DNA from: Stropharia rugosoannulata
Lineage: Eukaryota > Basidiomycota > Agaricomycetes > Agaricales > Strophariaceae
Length of the DNA: 64,000 nt
Direction of reading: 5' to 3'
NCBI GenBank assembly: GCA_028532985.1
Contig: JANCIK010000011.1
Coordinates: 124,001-188,000 of the forward strand
In this document: piece by piece, positions 41,001 through 53,000 of the stretch
Layout: every line of letters starts with the position of its first letter
Numbering within the stretch: position 1 is the stretch's first letter
Program-made: the position numbers and the translations under genes
Notes under the pieces: model-generated
What the model saw: the letters and a program-made list of their open reading frames with translations, nothing else
The model's database searches: none
What the model was told of the DNA's origin: nothing

Positions 41001-44000
41001 CAGTCAACGATCTGCATAAATTAATACAGAAGTTTTCGAGCAAACCCATGGATAATCAAGAACTTCTAGCAGAATATCATTGTGAATTCATGATTATAGC
41101 TACTTATCTGGAGAAGGAGCAATTATCATCAAGAGACGACATCAACAGAAACTATGTTCTAGGTCTTCCAAAAGAATTCAGGGCGAAGGTTCTTACTCAA
41201 TTAACGGCTGAAGACCCGAAGCGGAAACCGGGCCTGGTTCATGATTATCTTCAAGTTAATCGAGCAGCTCGATATGTTCTTTAAGATAACACTTATTCTG
41301 ATAGGTATGGCCTTGAAGACACACCTCGTGAACGGACGAAAACCGAAGAAACTGCTCTTGAGCTCATGCTAAGGAAAATGACATCGGAATTAGGATCAAT
41401 AAAGATGTTTATGCAAGGCCAACCTAATACATCTTTTCCGACGCAAGAAAGACCTATGTATCGCTCCACTCCGCGCTACGCCCCTGGTTGCTTGTTTTGC
41501 GGAGACATTAATCATATTATGAGGTCTTGCAACTTGCCGGATGAATTTATAAACAAGGGAATCATCAAACAAGGACCGAATGGTAGATTCACAATGGCTA
41601 ACGGCGACTGGATCAATGGAACTGGAACAATAAAAGAAAGGATTGAAAACATCCTCAAACTGCAACGTGCTCGAGATGTACCCCCTCACCTGTCGCCAGC
41701 TACCACGATGATGTTTTCCTGTACTACGGCTGAAACCTTGTTTAATTCTTCCAGTAAACTCGAAGAAGTCGACGAAGAAATCAGTGAGGTTTATCTGAAG
41801 ACAAGGTCTTCGCCCCAAGACAAACCTGGACCAGGCAAAAACTCATCTGCTTATGAAAAAGTCCCTGAAGTCGTGATTGCCGAAAGGAAATCGGAAAAGA
41901 CAATACCAGAAGCACATGTAAGATTTGAACCGGCTAAAGGACCCCAGTACCGATTTACCTCAGGAGCGGAAAATCTGGATCTTCTTAAGAAAGTCATATC
42001 AAAATCTTTGGATGCAGAAATTACTATTTCTCAAAGAGAGTTGTTGGCTATTTCTGGAGAACTTCGGAAATATTTCAAGGAAACAACTACACCAAAGAGA
42101 ATTCCGATGGTTAGCTATGTCCATGGCGAAGAAAATGAAGGGTCTTATGTGCTACAATTTGCTTCGGAAAATGGGCCATCAGATAGAGTCCTTTTGATGG
42201 CTTCTCCCCTTATGAAACTCAGGGTGATACCCGCGTTGCTAAACGGTGAATTCACGGCGGAATGTGTCTTGGACCAAGGATCGGAAATCATGGCAATGGA
42301 CAAGTGCATATGGAGAAAACTGTCCCACAATATAAACCCAGAAAGGAAAATATATATGGAGTCTGCCAACACGGAATTATCGCAAACGGATGGAATGTGC
42401 GAAAACCTTAAAATCACTATTGGAAGCCTTGAACTTTATTTTCAAGTACATGTTGTGGATAAAGCCCCTTTTCAAGTTCTGATAGGACGACCGTTCTTTG
42501 TGTACACTGGGTGCACTACTAGGGATTATACAAATGGCGACCAGGAAATTACTTTGACTTGCCCCAACACGCAAAAGGTGGTTACTATTCCAACTCAGCC
42601 CAGGAACAAGGTTTCCGAAAAAGAGTTAGCGGATTTTCCAGAATCCCGACTGAATTAAAACGGTCGGGAAAGATGTTCATGTTAAATATAGTGCACAAGA
42701 AACGACATGAACAGCAAGAGAAGGATATTCCTTCAGCACTATCATTTGGACGATTTATAACTCCCTTATTTGCGGCAAGAATAGATGATGAAAGAGGATC
42801 ATCATACCATGAAATATACCCTACTAATTTTAATTTTGAAGTTTCGGCTAGATTTATCGGCCAATGTTTACAGAAGACTTATGCTTACTCTTTTCAACAA
42901 AGAGCACTAATAATAAAAGCCAGGAAGAAATATAAACCTGTGGCAAGACGGACGTTTCCTGTGTCAACTACACTTCCCGAAGAATATCGTGTTATTAGAA
43001 GAATTCCATCGGATCCTCTGGCTAATATGAAACTGTTACCTTTTAAAGTGGACCATATTGAACCAGGAATACGCTATACTAAAGAACGAATGGATGCCTG
43101 GAACATAAATGAAGATGGCTTCTTGACACCGGATGAAGCTCGTCTAGTTCAATGGATCATTAAAGAACATGAGATGGGATTTGCCTGGAATGAGATGGAG
43201 AAAGGTGCCTTCAGAGAAGACTATTTTGAACCACTAAAGATACCCATTGTACCACATGAACCATGGGCGGAAAAACCGATACCGATACCTCCAGGCATCG
43301 CTAAAGAAGTCACGAGAATTTTTCAAGATAAAGTCGCAAGCAAAGTATATGAGCCTTCTAGTTCACCTTATCGGTCAAGGATCTTATATGTGCCAAAGAA
43401 AAGCGGAGCAATACGGGTAGTGCATGACCTGAGAAGGTTGAATGCAGTAACCATAAAGGACTCAGCTCTACCGCCAGTTGTAGAACTTTATGCGGAATCT
43501 TTCGGTGGAAGAACTATCTATGCCATGTTTGATTTGTTTGTAGGATTTGACCATCGGGTTCTTCATCAAGATTCAAGAGATTATACTACGTTCTCTTCGC
43601 CTATCGGAAACCTGAGATTGACCCGTCTACCACAAGGATTTACAAATTCGGTTCAAGTCCAACAGGGCGATGTGTCATTTATCTTGGAGCCTGAGATTCC
43701 TGAATTTACGGCACCTTTTGTGGATGATGTACCGGTCAAAGGACCACAATCTTATTATCAAGATGAGAATGGGGTCTATGAAACGATTTCCGAAAACCCT
43801 GGTATCAGAAGATTTGTCTGGGAACACTTGAACAATGTACACCGCATTATTCAAAGGATACAGCATGCTGGAGGAACCTTCAATGCCTTGAAATCCTTTT
43901 TGGCTGTACCAAGAATTAATGTTGTTGGCCATATGTGCAGCATCCAAGGAAGGACGGTTGATGAGTCAAAAGTCAGAGTTATCAGGGATTGGAAACCTTG

Positions 44001-47000
44001 TGAAAACTTGACAGAAGTTCGCTCATTCTTGGGAACATTGGGTGTAATGTGTATCTTTATAAAAGATTATGCAATGCATTCAAGACCGTTAACTGAACTA
44101 ACAAAGAAGGACATTGAATTCACATGGGGACAAAGAGAACAAGAAGCAATGGACAGTTTAAAGCGTCTCTTAATTCAGTCTCCTGCACTAACGGCATTGG
44201 ACTATGAATCCGAAGGACAGATCATAATGGAGGTGTACTCAAGCAACATAGCCGTGGGTTTTATTTTATCTCAGGTTAAAGAAGACGGAAAGGAACATCC
44301 TGCGCAGTTTGGTTCTATAACTTGGAACGAAAGAGAATCAAGATACTCACAAGCCAAGATCGAGTTATATGGCCTATTTCACAGCCTTAGAGCGTATCGG
44401 ATATACCTGGTTGGAGTGGAAAACTTGATAGTCAGGACTGATGCGAGTTACCTCAAGGGAATGTTAAACAACCCCGATATACAACCTAATGCTACGATAA
44501 ATCGCTGGATAGCCGCCATACTTTTGTTTGACTTCAAGCTAGAACACGTCCCTGGGAAATCACATTCACCAGACGGTCTGTCAAGAAGGAGACGATCAGA
44601 ATTAGATCCTCAAGAAGATTCCGAAGAAGAAGTAGAAGACTGGATCGACAGGGCATGCGGCTTCGGAATCTGGGTCTTAAACAAAAATGACGATCGGAAA
44701 TTCACTCACATGTCTATGGTACAGAAGAAAATACTAGGATCGTCATTGTCTTACAAGGCTATGGTACTTATTGCAGCTAAATCGGTACCTCACCGTTCGG
44801 AAATTACTACAACACTTAAGTTACCGGTTTCCGACAGAGGGGCTGACATGGATGAGGAATTAAAGAAGGTCAAAGAATTTCTAGGCGACCCCGAAAGACC
44901 CGCATGGATTCGCACAAGAAAGGAGTATGACCGCTTCCTCAAGAAAGTAAGGCAATTCTTCATACTGGACGGAAAGCTATGGAAAAGGTCCGATGATGGT
45001 GAACATAAACAAGTGGTACAACAAGAAGATAGGCTTCGGATACTTCAAGAAGTACATGATAACTTAGGACATAAGTCTTATTTCACTGTGTGGAATAGGC
45101 TCACGAAGCGTTTTTGGTGGCCTAACATCAGTAATGATCTTACGTGGTACTTGAAGACCTGCGATATATGTCAGTGACAGTCTAGGGTAAAGAACCTCAT
45201 TCCGCCAACGGTAGCTCGTCCATTGTCGCTTTTTGTCAAGGTTCACGCGGATACTTTCTTTATGCCCAAAGGAAAAGGGGGAAAACATCTCTGTCTTCAT
45301 CTACGATGTTCACTTTCGGGAATGCCTGAAGCTCTGGCTGTAGCGTCGGAAAACCATACGGTTATAGGAGAATTTCTGTTGGATGTTATGTCGCGATGGG
45401 GAGCTATGGCTATTATCGTGACAGACAATGGTACACCTTGGGTTAAAGCTGTGAACTATTTGGCGGAAAAATATGGAATCTACCACATCAGGATTTCGGG
45501 ATATAATTCGCAGGCAAACAGCTTGATTGAAAAACGACATCTCGATGTTAGGGAAGCAATAGTCAAGACTTGTGAAGGCAACTTATCAATATGGCCATTA
45601 ATTCTCCGATTTGTTTTATGGGCTGAACGTGTTACGGTACAAAAATCAACAGGTTATACTCCCTACTATATTGCGCACGGAGTGGAACCATTATTCCCAT
45701 TTGACATCACAGAAGCGACCTTCATGTTTCCCGATCAAGTTGATATGATTTCCGAAGAAGAGCTAATAGCACGAAGAGCTATAATGCTGCAGAAGCGACC
45801 GGAAGATCTTGAAAGGGTCAAGGACAAAGTGGAGCAAGCACGGCTGAGGCAAGCTCGTTATTTTGAGCAATACAATAAGCATTGCATCGTGTTACAAGAT
45901 TTCACACCAGGTACTTTGGTCCTAGTCAGAAATTCACCAGTTGAGAAATCACTTGATCGGAAAACAAAACCGCGATACTTTGGGCCTCTAATGGTGTTAC
46001 GACAAACGAAAGGGGGGTCTTACATCTGCGCTGAACTCAGTGGAGCCGTATCCTACAAGAGATTCGCTGCATATCGCCTAATACCTTATATATCAAGAGA
46101 ACCGCTTGAAATACCATGGGAACTATTGTCCCAACCCAAGGATTTAATTGAAGGCATGGTTCTTGAAGAAGTACCCGAGGACTCCCAAGTGGCGCCAGAT
46201 AATGAATAACAAGTTTCCGAAACCGTTTACACAAACTTAAATTTTCTTAATGGAGCTTCAACAGTTTCAGGTCCTTTTCTTCTCATTTGTTAAATAAACT
46301 CTCTTGCTTTTAGGTTACGTTTCAGTTTTACAAGATTATGAAATTGTTGCTTTCAAAATTATAATATACATTGACCAAGACAAGTTATTCACTGCAAGAT
46401 ACTGTGACAATATGGTTCCCGAAGAAGGGTGGAAAAAAGAATTACGACAAGAAGAAATACATATAAAGTCCCCTTTACCTCCTGCGGAATCTGTTGATTT
46501 CCCCGGCCATTTGACGGATTTCTTCAATGCGCTCCATCGACAGTTCCACCAGGTCATGAAGTCGAATCTCCATATCAGTGTAATGACGCAGGTTTCTCTC
46601 GCAGAGGTTGTCTAGTTCTTCGAGCCCATTCGCTGGGTCGGCAGTCGTTTGCCATTCGCGGAAATCTCGCACCAATCGGGTATAAGGTTCATACGATGGT
46701 AAACCTTCGTCGGGAACGTCAGAACTACGGCTGGAACTAGAATGTGTTATACCTGTGGAACAAGGTTACCGACATTTGATAAAGAAAGGGAATTGTATTT
46801 ACTCACCAGAAGTTCCTTCACCAACACCTTTTTGGTTCGCGACGATGGTTTCCGTGAACTCAAAGGCAGGCGTCGGATCATAGAAAGGTGGCGGGCCGTC
46901 TTCCTCAATTAGCATCGGGCTAGTTGGCGCGTCGTTGGTGGTAAATTCTTTGTCCACGCCGTCTGACTCGATTTCGTCCGCTTCATCGGTCTCGCTGTTC

Positions 47001-50000
47001 TGGTCGCTGTCACCTTCATCATCGCTATCAGTTTCGGGATCGGGATGGACCGTGCGGGATCGTTGGTCGTACGAAAAATTGCTACCAGCCAAGGCTCGGG
47101 TCAAGAAATCGCTGGGTTGTTGTTTCTGAAACATGGGCAGTGTTATCAGTAAGGAAGAGACCGTCAAATTCAAAATAGGACGTACACATGCGGCAGTATT
47201 ATTGCTGCAGTTCTTCTTGTCGACCTTGCAGTTGGTGCATGCTCGGCTCCAGCGCGGTGTGTATCGCAACGTACACATGTAACCTGGGTGGTTTTTACAC
47301 CAAGAACACTTCTGGATCTCTGTTTTAGAACGACTGAAACTTAATATGGCATAATTACTCACTTGGTCATACTCATACCACCCTTCAGCGAGGCCGAGAA
47401 TTTGCGGGGCGGCCCAGCGCATATCGACTTCGTACGTTGAAGCAGGACGAGCAGTGCGACGAGGAGGCATGTTTTTATGAGTAGATGGTGGAGGAGGGAG
47501 GAAAGAATGGTGAAAGCATGAGTGGAATAGGCAGGCTTTTTATATTCTTTTAGGACCGCGGTTCAGCACACTTTCGGTAATCGGCTAGCTTTGAATGAAT
47601 TCGGCATCATGCGCGGATGGCACTATGAAGAAACCGATAGAATGCTGTGGATTCTTCTCTATGACTCGGTCCTATATGTTGGACAATTGGGCTGCCTTTA
47701 CTGGAACTGCAATAACTTCGATGCGAATCTTGTTCGGATTTTCTATTTTTAGGTCGGAAATCACCGTGGCTCTTGTTCTGGAAAGCGGCGTTGCCTAATC
47801 TAGTATGACGGCGTGATGGCACCGGGTTTATGGTGACATGCCGTGCTGCTTTAGGAAATGGCGATACCTCTTTGGTCTGCTGTCGGGTTGTTGTTGCGGC
47901 AATGCTCTGGGCCGCCGCGGAGTTTTCAACTGGCATTTTCGGCTGTGATGGCGCATGTGTAAGCTGGGCGGCATGTTCAGTCTTACTTCGGCATCTTCCA
48001 TTTTCATTCGGCATTTTTTGGCATCGTATGGCAGTGTCAAATTTGCGTGCGGAAATCTATCATAAGGAGTTTACATCTATGGGCAGTTGTATCTACGGCT
48101 GATTGGCTTGTTTCTCAATCCAGTCCCTCCATCTCTCTACTCCATCTATGGTGAAGTCAGTTTCGCACAAGTAGCAGTGGCGGAAACCTTGCGACTGCTT
48201 CTCAGCTGCTTTGAGTAGGCTCAATGCCTTATCCTGCTCGCTGTCTACAAGAATGGCTCTGTATTCGCTCATGATTCGGCGAAGCAAGAGTAGTGTCCAC
48301 GATGACCGGGGTCGGAATTGTTTCGTGGATATATAATCTTCGAAATGGTCATTCTGTGCAGAATAGGGATTGTCAATTGGGTTTGATTTCAACGGGACAA
48401 GTGGGTCAACTTACAATGTAATGGCACAGGGCGGCAAGTGTCCAATGTGTTTCCATCGCGTCTGTTGCGGAACGAGATAGCATTTGATCGGATATCAATT
48501 GGTCTATGGTAGGTCGAATGGCATGCTCTAGGACCTGCATGATGTCCGCTGGATTCTTCACAGCTGTGGTCAATAATGTGGTGAATCGAGTGGTGGTGCT
48601 CATTTCTGGTGTTTGGGCAGACTAGTTGCCTTCCCTTTTATACAGATTTCAGGTGCTGGGCTACTTGGCATTGGACGATCTGGACGCATGGATACATGTC
48701 ACTTGTCTGGAGATTATCTAGCTAATTTCCGACAGCCGGTTGTTGGTTATGGGTCGCCTACTCCGCACACACATGCCTGTTGATACTGGAAGAAAATGTC
48801 GTCCATGCGCTCCTTGATTTCGGGAATCTCGTGCCCGGTGTATCCAAATGTCATCGTCATGTATCGCATACGCATTAACACCCTCAATTCGGCCATGGTG
48901 ATTTGCTCGTTGGGCGATTGATGTATGCCTACATGTTGACGACCATGCCATGCTATATACTATGATAGTGTTAGGGCGGCACGTCTCCTGAAGACGTTAC
49001 TTACTGCTATGGTTTGTCCTAGGAACAAGAAGGACCGGAGATCGGTTATGACAGGCTGCAAGTTGATGGTGTCAAGCTGGAGTATTCGTGTGTATTCGTA
49101 TTCTAGGGCTTCGACGAATGGATCAAGGCAATGTTTGAAGACATATGGGATCGGAAATCGTTTAGATCGGTGGGCAACTCGAGCACTAATGATTGAAGAT
49201 ATAGACGTAAAGGCGCTTGCATTGCGGGTGCTACGGAATAATCTACTAGAGCTCTACACTTTATATATCCATCTCTCGCACCGATGTTCGGAATCTCGCA
49301 TGTGGACGCTGGGAGGGAATGGCCATTTGAAGATGAAAGATTGCTGCTGGAATTTCTTCGATGTCTGATGTGTCTTCAGGTGTTGCGGCTGGCCTGAATG
49401 CTGGCAGGTGTTCTTCAAGGGGGTCTTCGGCTTTGACGCGGTTTGAAAACTGTAACCACCACCGACTGTTGCTGTCCAGTTCATTAAATTCTTTGAAGTC
49501 GACTTGGTTTTCTTTGGTGGCATCGGCAGTGTCCTCAGCATATAGCGCCATGAACCGCAGTATGGTCGACCAATACTCGAACCCTTCATGATCCTCCATC
49601 GGAAACATCTCCAGTAAATGCCTGGCACTTGCGCTTAGGTAGCGGCATTCAGGTGGAATCATACGCTCGATTTCACGCTCATTTGACGGCCGCATGTTGA
49701 CGCGAGAGCATAGCAATAAACGCTGCGCTATCATTAGCAGGGCTAGTTGTGAAACGGTTCGAGGGCTTACCATGTGATCAAAATGATCATGAACGTACGC
49801 TTCCACTTGCGCATGGTCGGTTATGTTCAGTTCTCGTACGCTGCGAGTGCGGATGTCCTTGTAGATGGCAAGGCATAGGATTTCATGTTGGTGACAGATG
49901 GTCAACGCAAATTCACGCATGGTTGTTGGTACAACGAATGCATGGCTTCGGTTTCCTGGAGCAAAACAGAGCGAGCGAAATATCCTTTCTGCTGCGGGGT

Positions 50001-53000
50001 CCATGGTGCTTGATGGCGACGACACTTTTGGCTGAAATTTATAGATTTCCGACCACCCAGGAGGGTGGTGTTTTAAAAGTTGAGGGGAGATGTGAGGGGC
50101 TGGGGCTGGCCCCTCGTGAAAACATGAAAAACCATAAGGTTCAGAACATAGATACACAAGAAGCGACATATCCGCCATAACGATCGGAAACTACTATCGG
50201 AAACTGAAAGAACAAGAAGAAGCACGAAATATGAAGACTAAGATATGAAGATGCAAGTTTATTCGAAGATATGAAATATGTACATGATGAAACAAGAAGA
50301 CAAGCACAAGGAAGACTCAAGATGTTATTACAACTCAATGGCAGATCAAGAAAGATAACAGCATCAGAGCAATATTGGGCTTCTGATGCCGACAACATCA
50401 GATCAATATCAACAATCTGATGTAACTATGGACCCACAAGGGAGTCAATCACATGGAAATACTCATACAGACGACCTGGGACAAATATGGCAACAGATTC
50501 CGATGATATGCAGGGGTTTCCGACGACATGCAAGCGCATCATGAAAAAGACTTTTGATCGGAGGGCACTTTAGGAAAGTGCGATCAGATCATCAATTGAT
50601 GGGGCCTTTAACTACTTTAGGATGTCATGAGATGCCTTGGCATGTCCTGGCATGCCCTGGCATGCTTTGAATTTCCATGCAACGTGGGGAAATAAAGCCA
50701 GCTTGAATGACTTTTCCCACCTTCATTGTTGATTTTCAAACATTAAAATTATACACATTATGTGGGTGACATGCCCATTTAAGTACTTCAAATAGTGCGA
50801 TAATTTGATTATGTAAGCCTATCCAATATTGCACTAAGTCGACTAAGTCCTCTAAGTTCACTTGCACTTCACTCTTGTCTTCCCCACCCCCCTCACCCAA
50901 CTTTACTTGTATGCTTGGGCTTCACTCTACTCAGGCAGTTTTGATGGCTGCTACCTTGTTGGATCCTGACCTGGGCTTAGGGCAGACAAGGATGGATCAT
51001 GGAATGGGCCTGTTCCAATAGAGATTGCTGTATATCGTCGGAACGGTGAACCGCATTATAAAGCGGGTTTTTGGTACGTTTTTAGCTCGTCTATACGTTT
51101 CTAACGCACCCAAGAACACTCCAAACGAACCAGTATTTGACGTGCAAACTTAACACCATCTGGAGACCCCTATTGGTACAGTTCACCATTTCCCTTCTCA
51201 TCCGTTTATTCCGAGCCTTCGGTCGCCCCAGATTCAGAATGTGGGCAATTATGCAATTCTAACGAGCTCAATACCAATGGATTTGGTCGCCTGGAAGGCG
51301 AGAACCGGCTATGTTACCCTCCTTCCCCCAATTTCCGATGTTTTATTGATTTTAAAGGTATGTGTTGGGTTTATTGCGTCGTTCTTTTCACATATGAGCT
51401 CCTGAGGATTAGGGGATTCCATAGAGTGCTTGAACGTTCGATTCCGACGCCTGGAAGCCATACAACTGTGATGTGCTCCTCCTGCCCCTGGACTGCCTCT
51501 GCTTGTAAGTGCCATAACTCCGGATCCTGTCCACCTTCACTCCTAATTTCTTTTGCACCTTCAAGACCATCTTAGTCCTCTGCCAAACGTCTCCAAGATC
51601 ATGCCAATTCATCCAGTACTTGCCAAGTATCATCTTATAGGTGTCAAGTCCCCCTAGGACACATTTTCCCTCATATATCTGTCAATACCCGGCCAAACAG
51701 TATGATCTTTGCATTTCCTGGTTCGTCTCATTAATACCTATCGAACAGTACCATTAATTGCGCGATTTGACAAGCTTGAGGGCGATCTCACTCTGTGTGT
51801 CCTCCTACCCCTAGGTAGGACAAATTAATTCATAGGTGCGCTTCTAGATGTCCTGAGTGTCTCAAACTTTGGGAAAACTTACTCAACTACATAAGGTACC
51901 CTCTCCTGAGACGGATTAATTTTTGGGGCCACCAAGCGTCCTTCATCTCAAGTTGCTAGTCAACTTCGGAGTTTTGGAGTATTTCTTTGATTCTGACATA
52001 GGTTCGTCTCCAATCTCCTTAATTCTTTCTATGATGAACTCACCTTGATTGTAGCTTTCTAACGAGCCCTTAAACGCTATATATCGTCGCTTGGAATCCA
52101 AAAATCCGCCATGTGCTCCTCCTCCCCCTCCCTCCTCCAGGTAAAGTACTTCATATCTTGGGTTCCAGTTCGTATTTTTGGCTAATTCTTTTTGGAGTCT
52201 CTTACTATAGATATTTATTGACTAATCGACCAGTTTACGGCGTCCGATATGCCCTCAATATCCGATGTCCTTAATGACCATATAACTACTATTGCAGACT
52301 TAAATATCATCTCCCTCCTTCAATTTTCAACAAAGGCTTTCGAAATTTGGCATGTTCATTCACCATTTATGTGGGGTTTGAACGTGTTCCTTACACAAAT
52401 TTTGAGACTCCTGGATGCCTGTGAGTAGCCATGTCCTCCTCCATCTCCCTGTCTTGGACTAATTTTGCTCTAAGTCAAGAACAACTTCTTCAATTGCGTT
52501 GCGGTTTTTTTGAACTTCTTCGCGTTAATTCAGGCTTTCTAACGAGCCCCTGAATGCGTTATTCCGTGCAGAATTACCATCTTCATAAGCGCCCTATCAC
52601 TGTGTTGTATTATATGTATCTACATGAATACTGTATTATCTAGTGTAGTTAGAGTCAATATATAACTTGTTTTGTATAAGAAGTTTGAATAGTACTTGTT
52701 AAATGGCATTATATATAAACATCTTTGAATGATACAAGGCACATCTGGTGGATCCTAGGATGCCTTGAGCTGCCCTGGATTGCCTTGGGAAAGTTGTACC
52801 TGGTAGTTTGCAGAGGGACCTTGCCCTGAGTGCACCTAAGGGCCCTGGCTGCTTTGCATGCCCTGGCTGCCTTAGGATCTCTAAGGCTGTGCCAGGGAGA
52901 TACAAAGCCCCTGGGGACAAAAGTCATTTTCCTGATGCGTGTGGTAGCAGAAAGCAGAAGTATCTCGATACAAACACAAGGGACATAGGTGCGGAAAGAG

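Noticed and set aside
45175..45177. Programmed UGA readthrough in Gypsy-2 pol
   Set aside because: The context is leaky, but the stop lies inside integrase, Gypsy-1 and Gypsy-3 have sense codons there, and gag also has a nonsense codon, so mutation is simpler.
49254..49281. A 28-bp intron joining B' and D'
   Set aside because: It has GT and AG ends and suitable phase, but is much shorter than the other introns of these elements; kept only as an alternative.
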